This document shows, piece after piece, positions 1 through 8,290 of a DNA stretch of 64,000 nucleotides. The stretch comes from Aporrectodea caliginosa. Taxonomy: Eukaryota > Annelida > Clitellata > Crassiclitellata > Lumbricidae. The first letter of the stretch is position 1, and each line of letters starts with the position of its first letter. Location: contig JACEVL010000145.1 in the NCBI GenBank assembly GCA_020284085.1, forward strand, positions 1,166,983 through 1,230,982. The letters run 5' to 3'. The notes below the pieces were generated by a model that had not been told where the DNA came from, made no database searches, and worked only from the letters and a program-made list of their open reading frames with translations. The position numbers were made by a program, and so were the translations under genes.

Positions 1-28
1 ACCCTGCCAAGGAAATGGTCACTGTGAG
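1..28 (+). CDS. Creld1: CRELD exon (3' end only), EGF-like
   Basis: Partial exon cut by the window edge. Codons from base 2 read PCQGNGHCE and end in phase 0 at a GTATCT donor. CxGxGxC is the usual EGF-like lead of CRELD before the GDGTR segment in the next exon. Confidence 0.7.
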
Positions 29-3000
29 GTATCTTTCATTCGTTCATTCATTCATGCAGTTTTTATGGAGCTCCATTTTAAGTCATCTATTCAGAGGTGC
101 TCACAGCCTAGTCCTAGCAATTTGGAACAGTTTACAAATGTTGGTTAAAGGTATAAGTCTTGTCTAGCTCGTGTTTAAGTCTTGCTATATGTTACCTTTT
201 TCTTAAATCTATACTGTCATCTGTACAGTTGACGCTGTAAAGCATCCTTGAAGTAGTTTGCAACTCCATGACAACATTTAAGTAGATCTGTTTAGAACTG
301 TGCTAATCTTTGTAATGTTGCTGCCTTGTACATTGTTGTGATAATGGTGCTATGTTAGATTAGATTAGATTAGCTGTTTATTTCTTGTGTTTGTTTCCAG
401 GGCGATGGAACGCGTGATGGGACAGGCAAATGCGAGTGCAATGTTGGATATCGTGAAGATCTTTGCGATGAATGTTTGGATGGGTTCTATGAAGAAGTGA
501 AGACACATAATCTGTAAGTTACCATCTGTAATGTTATGTATCTTACCATCTGTAATGGTATGTATGTTACTATCTGTAATGTTATGTATCTTACCACCTG
601 TAATGGTATGTATGTTACCATCTCTAACCATATGTATGTTGCTATCTGTAAGGGTATGTATGTTACCATGTGTTATGATATGTTTGTTACCATCTGTAAC
701 AGTATGTACTGCATGTTACCATCTGTATGCCTATAGTTCAACAGTATGCCCTCGACCTGGAATGGCCTACCTCTGGAGCTTCGCCTTGTTCCGACCTTCT
801 CTCTCACATTCTTTTCTACCTTAAAATGTGTAATGGTATGTTTTTGACGCTTATTGTTGTCTGATTTGTATCGTTTGGTTTTCATGTTTTATTTCAACTG
901 ATTTGTTCTTTGATGTTGTTGCAGCCTGCCATCCTTCATGTAAGCAGACTTGCTCTGAAGCTGGACCCATTGGATGCGATGAATGCCGAGATGGCTGGCA
1001 ATTGACGGATGACAAGGGATGCGTTGGTAAGAACTTAATTTATCTACTTGCAGGTATTAGAAAAAAGAAGAGCAGTCCCTTAAGCTTCCCTGAGGCAGCC
1101 ACAGGTATGAAGTGTTAGCGACTTCATTTTATTAGCCTCGGCGTATGGGGACTGCCGGTTAGTCCTGTCCTTTGCCGTCTGATCTTCCCACCGACAGTGT
1201 ATGGTCGTGGGAACCAGTCTCTTTATTCATTCATTCATTTCTGCCCTGGCGTGGATTTAAACCCCGACCTGTCAATTGACCATCCAGCACGCAAATCACT
1301 ACACTATCGAGCACCCCCTACTTGCAGGTATTAAGAGACTTAAAATAGCACCTTTAAGGATTGTTTGAAGGGGCATTGTATAAATATTGTGCTTACAAAT
1401 TACAGAATAGAGGTGACCAATTATTTTTTGCAAGTTACAGATTATAAATTGCTGAATTAAGATTACAATTATAGATTGCAAATTACAGAGTACCCGTTTT
1501 AGATTTCAACTTTAAGATTGCAAAATACAATATAATTATTGCAAATAATAGATTGCAAATGACAGAATTACGATTACAATAATTCTATATTATAAATTAC
1601 AGAATACAAATTTCGGATTTCAACTTATGGATTTCACAATACAGAGCAAATTGCAAATTACAAATTACGAATTACAAGTTACAGATTACAAATTGCGAAT
1701 TACAAGTTACAGATTGCAAATTACAGATGATAACAAGTTACAGATTACAAGTTACAGATGATTTTGTCTTAGATCTGGATGAATGTGAAGATGTTTCAAT
1801 GTGTGGCACCAACGAATTCTGCACAAACACAGACGGATCACACCGATGCACAGGTGAGATACACAGAACAGTAACAGCAACTTCATTTTCTTGGTCTCTG
1901 CACAGGAGGACGGGTGGCCAGTCCTCTCCCTCGCAGTCTCATCTTCTCACCGATAGTGTACAGTCGGTGTGCTCATCACACCTGAGTTGGCTAGGGGCGC
2001 AGTTGGAGCAGAAATCTCCAAACAAATTTTTTTTTGAGTGGGGAAGTGAAACCCGACCTCTCAGTTGGCAGTCCTGAATGCTAACCACTACACTCTCATC
2101 CACCCCTATTTGCAATTGTAATAATTATTGTAACTATTTATATAGCATTGCAAGCAGTGTGCTACTTCTAGAGTGATTTGTAATGTTACTATCAGTGCAA
2201 AGTTGTTTTGAATATCTGTAGGTAATATTTCAAATGCATTTTAAGTCGTTTGAAACTTTGTAAGCCATTTCAATCTGACTAAGGAGTGTGTGTGGTTGGT
2301 TATCGGTGTTTGATAAAATTCTATTGTTTTCTTCCTTGTAGCATGTAACGTCGCCTGTTCGAAATGTACGGGTCCATCGGCCAAAGACTGCACAGATTGC
2401 TCTCCAAAGTATTTCCGAAGTGGAACTAGCTGTCTTCGTAAGTAACAAGCAGATTCATACATCTACATTCATTCATTCATTCATTCTTTACGAGGATTTA
2501 TATTGCGCCCCTTAAACGTTACTACTCAGGAGTGCTCCCAACCCAACCTTGGCTAAAGAGGACAGTTTTAAGATTGCAATAGAGCGTGTCGGAGGGGACC
2601 ATGGGAAGATCAGTGTAGAGCTAGCTGCAGTTATCAATTTGGGTTATAACAAAGGAATGGATAAGGGTGGCGGTTGTATTAGGAGTGAGAGAGAGTGAAA
2701 AATGTATAATTATAATTGTTATTGTAATTTAATAATAATAATTACAATTTACATGGCACTGTAATGCGGCCGTACTGCTACAAGGGATCCTCACAAACAG
2801 CTAACAAGCGGAATAAGCCTTAGCGAACATATAAGATTTTAGCTTAGATGTAATCTGACATTTGTGAAAGATACCTTCAAGAAAAAACTTGTCAGTAGTG
2901 TTCCCGACCTGAATGAGTGAAATTACTGTCAAACAATACAGACTTCAGGCACTTGCGGAACTGTGTAAGGGACAAAATGAAGAGCTCGAGCCGCAGTTGT

Positions 3001-6000
3001 GACAGCATAAATTGTATGCAATGTTTTAGTTGTCAAAACAGAGCTGGAGGGTAGAAAGTTTGCAAATTTTCGAAAATATGTACACGAATTAAGGTATGCA
3101 TCTAATATTGATGATGCCTTTACACACAAAACAACTGAGTGGGGGTTAAGACCTGACCCCCTGAACATGAGTACAGTTATTTAGATATTTATGATTCTGA
3201 CTGGAGGCCCTGCTGCATCTCACTGCTGTCTTAAATCTTGTCTTTTTTCTTATACAATACAATACAATTATCGCTTTGTAAATGTTATTCCTCTTTCAGC
3301 ATGTCATGTCTCGTGTGCGAATTCATGTGCCGACGAAACGCCTGCAACATGTGACGAGTGCGCTGATGGTTGGATACTGTCAGAGGCAGGTGCCTGTCAA
3401 GGTAGGTTGTCAGTTTCTCTAGGTGTGTTTCGGGTAGGATTTTTTAATTAGAGGTGTGCTCAATAGTGTAGTGGTTAGCATGCTGGAGTTTTGATCGAGA
3501 AGGTTGGGGGTTCAAATCCCTGCCAGGGCAGAAATTTGATTTGAGTTTTCTGTTCCACCTATGCCCCCTAGCCAAGTCAGCTACAATGAGTATATATATA
3601 GCGACCATACACTATCAGTGGGAAGATGAGGGAGAGGACCAGCCACCCACCTACATATGCCGAGGCTGAGAAAATGAAGTTGCTAACACTTCATACCCAT
3701 GGTTTTCTCAGGGCTAGCTTAACACTTTAGCGATGAGCTGCATTGGTTTCCCAGTCACTTTTTGGTACACTCTAGTTGCTAAAGTTTTAAGCGACTGCTC
3801 TTCGAATTAATCTGAAATTTTGAATGAATTGTAGCCTCTGTTGAACATTGCACAACAATGGATGCAACAGCTCATCCAAAACAACTCACATGTTAGAGAG
3901 CATGCATTAAAGGATGTGCAAAGGAGGAGGGAAAGGTTGCCCCATTAACACGTTGACCGCCGAGTACGAGATAACTCGTACATTATTTTGCGTCCTACGG
4001 CGCCGAGTACGAGATAACTCGTACTATAATTATATCTATATATAGATATGAATATGTATACATACTTCTGTATATACATACCAATACATATACCTACATA
4101 TATATACATATATACATACACACATATATACATACATACATATATTTACATACATACATTACATAGAAATATATAAATACCCATATATACAAATATCCAT
4201 GTATATATGAAAACATATATGCATAATATACATGTCATATTATATATGTATATATATATGTATACATAATATGTTATACATATACATATATATACACTAC
4301 ATCTATATATATACATCAAACATGCACATATATACGCATACATACATATATCCTCTATAATATATATATATATATATATATACATGGATTTGTACATATA
4401 CATATATATACATACATATGTAGATATAAATAGTATTTATATACATATACATGTACATATATGCATACATATATATATACATAGGACATTGTAGATATAT
4501 GCATACATTATTACATATATATACATATATACAGATGTATATATATATGTACACGTATATACATACATATATATATATATAGATGCATGCATATATATAC
4601 ATATATACATATATGCATATATACATACATATACTTAAATATATACACATTCATATGTATGCATGTATACATATATATGCAATCATGTGCATATATATAT
4701 ACATAAGTGTATATATATATACATACATATATATAAATACTAATATATTCAAATATCAATATATATGGAAACATATATACATGTACATATATATTTACAT
4801 ATATGCATATATTATATATGTATGTATAGCATTTTTTACTTTCTTCCACTTTTCCGTGGCGTGGAGAGAAAAAATATAGCGGCGGTCAACGTGTTAAGGA
4901 TATGAGGGATTATTGTTATTGTAATTGCAAACTTATATAGCACCACTTCAAGAGAGAGGTGTTCCGAACCTAACACAGTTATGCCGATTGCTTATCTCAC
5001 TTCAATGGTAATTAGTTACTTCAGTACTTCAAACTTAAACACCAGCTTCAGTCAGAGCAGACAGTAGACACTGACAGACAGATGACACGCTTGCACAAAA
5101 CTAAGACATCATCTAAGGGAGGTGGACGGCAGAGGTAAGAGGAGGGAGAGGGAGATGGACATTATGAAGGTCATTTCAACCGTCTTAGGACAAGCAAATA
5201 TCTTGTTTAATAATAGTGATCAAAAGATGATGTAAGTAATAGTCATATTTAATAATAGTTATAATCATCATTATTTTTGCTATTTTCAATGATTTCCTCC
5301 TGTTGCTTTTTGTGCAGATATTGACGAATGTGTGAGCGGCCAGGGCAAATGTGAAACTGATGAATACTGTGTCAATGCGATCGAAACCTACAAATGCTCA
5401 AGTAAGCATGGAGGAGAGACAGCCACAGAAACTCAAGATCACAAACACTTTCGTTTATTATTACATATTTATATCATCAGGGCACTCGATGGTGTAGTGG
5501 TTCATGTTCTTGACTGTCAAATGAGATGTCAGAGGTTCAAATCCCTGCCAGGGTAGAAATTTGGTTCGTGATTTCTGTTCCGCGTGTGCCCCTGGCCAAC
5601 TTCTATGTCATCTACTAGTGTGTGTGTGTGTATATGTATGTGTGTATATGTGTATGTGTATATGTGTGAATAGATGTATATATTAAGGACACTTAAATAT
5701 AGTGTCTTTGAAGTAGCTCACAAAAGCGTTCTATCTGTAATTATAATAGAAAATGTATGGATTTGAGTGTTTGCCGTTGTTTTAAAACCTTTTAATGATG
5801 TCTTGAATCATAATCTTAGATTTCTACAGCGCCTGAAAAGTACCGGTAGTCGTGGGAACCACTTATTGACAAGGACTTGTCATTAGCCTAAATGAAGCTA
5901 TAGATGAAATTAGTCAGTCAGTCAGTAGTTAGTTTAGTGAGTGGGTCAGTCATTCAGTCAGTCATTCATTCAGTCATTGAGTCAATCGTGTAGTCATTCA

Positions 6001-8290
6001 GTGTATTGTATGATTGTTGTAGCCTGTCATCCATCGTGTCTGACGTGCCTTGGTCCAGGTGTCGATGGATGCACCGAGTGCAGACCTGGCTTCCAGCGAA
6101 ATGAACTCAACCAGTGCATTGGTAAGACATCCTTCCGTTTCATAAAGAAACGCCTCTGATGAAAGAATTATTAATAAGTACTTAGCAGCTACATTGACAG
6201 ATGGTGCACCACATCCAAGCCATAATCAGGTCAACATTCAGAAGATTAGTCCACAAAGAGAAAGACACCCTGTGTTGGATAAGGTAAGCTTTAAGTCAAG
6301 AATGAAATGACACAAGTGACTGAAACTCAGCCACTCTCTGTATTCTGGTAGTGCCAGTCCCAAGCCTGGAGAAATGAGGAGGGTGAAGCTAATCATCTTG
6401 TAATTACACAGCATACCGGGTAGTTAGAACTTTTATTTTCTTTATTAGCGGAATCATTATCATCACCATCCACCAATCATCATGTCATTATCACATAGAT
6501 CATTTAGCGTGAAATATATATTAAGTGTAACCGCTAATAGCGGTTAACTTAGATATATATTTGCTATAAATGATAATAGCGGTTAACTTAGATATATATT
6601 TGCTATAAATGATCTATGTGATAATGACATGATGATTGGTGGATGGTGATGATAATGATTACAACAATGGTTTTAACATTGATTGTTGGATGGAAATGAT
6701 AATAACAATAATCTTTGTTTATTATTTGAAACTGACACACCACAGTATGATTACAATTCATATGTAGGAACGTATTGGGAGGGTAGCGGGACAAAACGAA
6801 TCCTGCATCCATGTACTGATCTTCTGCTCTTCCTGCCAGCGTGTTACCATTACCCTAAACCCCTCCCCTTAATGATAATGATTAGAACAATGGTATTAAC
6901 GTTGTTTGGTGAATGGTGATGATAACGATTAGAACAATGGTTTTAGCATAACTGCATATGCTTAGGAATTGAGTTGAGACGGCACAAATCTAAAGAGATG
7001 GTGATGATATTTGTAGATGTGGATGAGTGTGCTTTGCCCAAATCCTGCCCTGGGGAGCAGAGCACCTGCCTTAACACACCTGGCTCATACAGGTGCGAAT
7101 GCCAGAAGGGATACGTCCTACGAAAAGACAAGTGCGAACTACAGACCAAAGGTAGTTGATGGAATAATTTGGCATATCTCTGCTCTTCTTCCTCCTCCTC
7201 CTCCTCCTGCTTCAATCCTCCTTCCTTCTTCTGCTCTTCCTCCTCTTCTTTGTTATGCCTCTGTTTTGCATTCTGTTTGATCACAGTCTTGTGTTGAGGT
7301 TTCATCATCAGGAGCCATATAAATGAGAACTTAAATTGCAATTGTCATTATTCTCTTCATTGTTCCATAGTCTGCCCAATACAGATAACAATTACTGTTT
7401 GGTGAACTTTTTGCTGCAACTATCAAAGCGTTCAGGTGTTATTAAGAAGAAGAAGAAGAACATTAGTCCCTTAAGGTAGCCCTGAGGTAGCCATTGGTAT
7501 GAAGTGCTAGTGACTTCATTTTCTTAGCCTCGGCATATGAGGGCGGGCGGCCAGTCCTCTCTCTTGCCGTGTATATCTTCTGAAATGACAGTGTACAGGT
7601 CAGTCCTCTCTTGCCGTCTGATCTTAGACTGACAGTGTACAGCAGTGTACTCAGTACAAGTTCGCTTGGCAGTGCAGGTGGAGCAGACATCTCGAAACAA
7701 GAACCAAGATGTATCAGGTCCAAATCCAGATCAGTCCATTGGGATAGAGGGACGGCCTACTGTTTATTTTCCTGTACTGAAGTCGGAAGCACCTCCTGAG
7801 TAGTCCCATGAAGAGGTGTCATATAAATCCTTGAATGAATGAATGATGAATAACTAACGTGGATAAGCAATCAAAAACAGATTAGTTTTAAGTTGGCCAC
7901 AAAACGACATAAGCGACTGAGCAGATACAGGAAGATAATAATTTATTCCAAAATTCATTTAATTCACTAGTCACACAATAAAATCTTTCAGATGAGCCAC
8001 CGTCAAAGTCCAACTCGAATCGCAAGACCAACAACAAGAAGCCGAGCACGAGTGACAAGAAGTCGAGCACTTCTGTTCCGCCGCCAAAGAAAAAACCCAA
8101 ACAGGATCACATGACCGCTTCCCGCAAGGATTCCCTGCTGTACGCTGGCTCCCTGGTCGGATTCAGCCTCATCTGTGCATTGTTAAGGAGAAGCATCATA
8201 GCACAGACAATCATTTCTGGAACATTCTGGGGCTACCTCTATTGGCTGACGTCGCAGATGGAGCGGTACATTGCTAAGTCGGCGAGTTGA
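1..8290 (+). CDS. Creld1: CRELD1-like gene, 3' part (10 exons visible)
   Basis: Overall locus; the 5' end lies outside the window. CRELD proteins are EGF/furin-repeat proteins of the ER and secretory pathway. CRELD1 is membrane-anchored by two C-terminal hydrophobic segments, whereas CRELD2 is soluble and ends in an ER-retention-like tail. Exons seen: 1-28, 401-513, 925-1026, 1773-1853, 2342-2437, 3300-3401, 5318-5401, 6023-6121, 7017-7151 and 7992-8290. From the third on, all are phase 1-1 modules. Domain order is EGF remnant, FU, cbEGF, FU, FU, cbEGF, FU, cbEGF, linker, two hydrophobic segments. The usual vertebrate layout has two FU and two cbEGF, so this copy is expanded. The hydrophobic C-terminus and absence of a KDEL-like tail favour CRELD1 over CRELD2. 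The exon 2 to exon 3 phases do not match (see findings). The family call is secure; the 1-versus-2 call is an inference. Confidence 0.9.
401..513 (+). CDS. Creld1: CRELD exon: EGF-like and WE-type region
   Basis: Follows a TTTGTTTCCAG acceptor and starts with [17 protein letters not shown], the most conserved stretch of CRELD proteins, then [13 protein letters not shown] and THNL. The donor at 514 is a perfect GTAAGT. Read in phase 0 from the previous exon it ends with two leftover bases, but the next exon needs one. The family normally has a Cys and one or two more residues after HNL before the next furin-like repeat, and these are missing here. The donor lies inside a TCTGTAA-containing minisatellite. 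Confidence 0.85.
514..750 (+). repeat. Minisatellite at the exon 2 donor
   Basis: About 19-38 bp degenerate units containing ACCATCTGTAATG and TATGTATGTTA run from the splice donor to about 735. The donor itself (TCTGTAAGTT) looks like one unit of the array, so the array offers several donor-like decoys (for example CTGTAAGGG near 645). Confidence 0.7.
748..835 (+). mobile_element. LINE ORF2 C-terminal fragment
   Basis: One frame reads [15 protein letters not shown] followed by [10 protein letters not shown]. WNxLPxELR is the signature of the far C-terminus of CR1/L2/Jockey-group reverse transcriptase proteins. It is 5'-truncated and degenerate, and lies inside the CRELD intron. Confidence 0.6.
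925..1026 (+). CDS. Creld1: CRELD exon: furin-like repeat 1
   Basis: Acceptor TTGTTGCAG at 924, donor GTAAGA. Phase 1-1. Encodes a CHPSCKxTC...GCDECRDGW...C module, the furin-like cysteine-rich repeat typical of CRELD. No other AG lies within about 90 bases upstream, so the acceptor is firm. Confidence 0.9.
1075..1318 (-). mobile_element. tRNA-headed SINE-like repeat (family A)
   Basis: Reverse-orientation copy. The right end carries the complement of a pol III A box (TAGTG-AGTGG type) and, further in, a B-box-like GGTTTAAATCC. It shares the TATGAAGTGTTAGCGACTTC, GCCAGTCC and GACAGTGTA blocks with the other family A copies. An ATTCATTC stretch interrupts the middle. Confidence 0.75.
1335..1762 (+). 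repeat. Degenerate ATTACAGATTACAA minisatellite
   Basis: Variants of TTACAGATTACAAATTGCGAA repeat with about 10-15 bp periodicity and become most regular from 1625 on. The array runs to within 12 bases of the exon 4 acceptor at 1772 and probably supplies part of the branch-point region. Confidence 0.7.
1773..1853 (+). CDS. Creld1: CRELD exon: calcium-binding EGF 1
   Basis: Phase 1-1. Encodes [11 protein letters not shown]...C...[10 protein letters not shown]. DxDEC is the calcium-binding signature. It has four cysteines, as in the truncated cbEGFs of CRELD that run into the next furin repeat. The Asn/Asp-hydroxylation motif CxNx4(F/Y)xC has His where an aromatic Phe/Tyr is expected. Confidence 0.9.
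1904..2107 (-). mobile_element. Family A SINE-like copy
   Basis: Reverse orientation. Carries GTGGCCAGTCCTCTCCCTCG, the GATAGTGTACAGTC block, TGAGTTGGCTAGGGG, and the complement of TAGTGG at the right end (CTAACCACTACACTC). The B box is degenerate. Confidence 0.7.
2342..2437 (+). CDS. Creld1: CRELD exon: furin-like repeat 2
   Basis: Acceptor CTTGTAG, donor GTAAGT. Phase 1-1. Encodes [19 protein letters not shown], then the YF-x-GTSC tail of a furin-like repeat. It is followed directly by another furin-like exon, not by a cbEGF exon. Confidence 0.9.
2464..2940 (-). mobile_element. LINE/SINE tail (family B, GCGCC box)
   Basis: Starts with an (ATTC)n run, then TTTATATTGCGCCCCTTAAACG and ACTCAGGAGTGCTCCC. 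This is the reverse complement of the L2-like LINE tail seen intact at 60240-60320. The rest, to about 2940, is diverged repeat with no coding signal. Confidence 0.55.
3300..3401 (+). CDS. Creld1: CRELD exon: furin-like repeat 3
   Basis: Acceptor CTCTTTCAG, donor GTAGGT. Phase 1-1. Encodes CHVSCANSC...[16 protein letters not shown]. With the preceding exon the junction codon becomes Pro instead of the usual Ala. Clear furin-like module. Confidence 0.9.
3452..3732 (+). mobile_element. Family A SINE-like repeat, best forward copy
   Basis: A box TAGTGTAGTGG at 3464-3474 and B box GGTTCAAATCC at 3509-3519 are spaced as in a tRNA-derived pol III promoter. The body follows with GCCAGGGCAGAAATTT, GCCAAGTCAGCT, GACCATACACTATCAG and AAGTTGCTAACACTTCATACC. 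This copy best defines the family. Confidence 0.85.
3945..4897. mobile_element. piggyBac-like TTAA element (non-autonomous)
   Basis: TTAA plus CACGTTGACCGCCG at the left is matched by CGGCGGTCAACGTG plus TTAA at the right (3945-3948 and 4894-4897): a perfect 14-bp terminal inverted repeat flanked by the TTAA target typical of piggyBac-type transposons. No transposase is present. Just inside the left end a palindromic box GAGTACGAGATAACTCGTAC occurs twice. The interior is almost entirely TA/CATA microsatellite. Confidence 0.85.
4020..4830. repeat. ATATACATACAT microsatellite
   Basis: About 800 bases of interleaved (TA)n, (CATA)n and (ATAC)n. Apparent frames across it encode only Ile/Tyr/Met runs and are not genes. 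Confidence 0.9.
4905..5200 (+). mobile_element. Diverged family B repeat
   Basis: ATTGTAATTGCAAACTTATATAGC and a GCACCACTTCAAG block resemble the TATATAGCGCC repeats elsewhere. No coding signal. Confidence 0.4.
5318..5401 (+). CDS. Creld1: CRELD exon: calcium-binding EGF 2
   Basis: Acceptor TTTTTGTGCAG, donor GTAAGC. Phase 1-1. Encodes [12 protein letters not shown]...[11 protein letters not shown], with an intact CxNx4YxC hydroxylation motif and four cysteines. Confidence 0.92.
5478..5615 (+). mobile_element. Family A SINE-like copy, 3'-truncated
   Basis: GATGGTGTAGTGGTTCATG (A-box region) and AGGTTCAAATCCCTGCCAGG (B box) are clear. It ends about where a GT/TA microsatellite (5617-5665) begins. 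Confidence 0.8.
5925..6005 (+). repeat. (GTCATTCA)n / (AGTC)n microsatellite
   Basis: GTCAGTCATTCAGTCAGT-type repeats just upstream of the next exon. Confidence 0.7.
6023..6121 (+). CDS. Creld1: CRELD exon: furin-like repeat 4
   Basis: Acceptor ATTGTTGTAG, donor GTAAGA. Phase 1-1. Encodes [19 protein letters not shown], then [12 protein letters not shown]. Typical furin-like module. Confidence 0.92.
6190..6300 (+). repeat. Dispersed repeat related to 33410-33520
   Basis: The CCAAGCC-TAATC-GGTCAACATTC-GAAGAT-AGTCCA block recurs near 33436-33480. Unknown family, no coding signal. Confidence 0.45.
6338..6425 (-). repeat. Family C repeat copy
   Basis: Contains TGGTAGTGCCAGTCCCAAGC, CTGGAGAAATGAGGAGGGTG and GCTAATCATC, the reverse orientation of the block whose forward form includes TTAGCGTCGCCCTCCTC. 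Confidence 0.65.
6452..6660. repeat. Large inverted repeat, 55-bp perfect arms
   Basis: Bases 6452-6506 are the exact reverse complement of 6606-6660. The similarity continues inward, less perfectly, for about 35 more bases, around a loop containing two tandem copies of a TAGCGGTTAACTTAGATATA unit. In the CRELD pre-mRNA this would form a hairpin stem of about 55-90 bp. No target duplication is evident. Confidence 0.85.
6720..6870 (+). repeat. Dispersed repeat shared with 42320-42560
   Basis: AACTGACACACC-CAGTATGATT, ACAATTCATA and the CCTGC-TCCATG-TGATCT, GTGTT-CCATTACCCT blocks recur in the same order near 42325-42565. Family unknown. Confidence 0.6.
7017..7151 (+). CDS. Creld1: CRELD exon: calcium-binding EGF 3
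   Basis: Acceptor ATTTGTAG, donor GTAGTT. Phase 1-1. Encodes a complete six-cysteine cb[14 protein letters not shown], then [12 protein letters not shown] and GYVLRKDKC, with the intact CxNx4YxC hydroxylation motif. Last EGF before the linker. Confidence 0.93.
7473..7700 (-). mobile_element. Family A SINE-like copy, partial
   Basis: Contains GGTATGAAGTGCTAGTGACT, TTCTTAGCCTCGGCATATGA and GGCCAGTCCTCTCTCTTGCC. The GTGTACAG block occurs twice because of an internal duplication, and the tRNA-like head is missing. Confidence 0.7.
7775..7855 (+). mobile_element. L2-like LINE 3' tail
   Basis: CTCCTGAGTAGTCCCATGAA, then GTCATATAAATCCTTGAATG and (GAAT)n: the same 3' end as the LINE fragment at 60085-60320. 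Confidence 0.6.
7992..8290 (+). CDS. Creld1: CRELD terminal exon: linker and two hydrophobic segments
   Basis: Acceptor TCTTTCAG; stop TGA at 8288-8290. First comes a Lys/Ser/Pro/Asn-rich linker ([19 protein letters not shown] and [11 protein letters not shown]). Two hydrophobic stretches follow (around [15 protein letters not shown] and [14 protein letters not shown]) separated by RRS, with a tail ending AKSAS. A pair of C-terminal membrane segments is the CRELD1 arrangement. There is no ER-retention tetrapeptide. GC is higher than in the flanking introns. No AATAAA lies close downstream, so the 3'UTR end is not placed. Confidence 0.88.
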
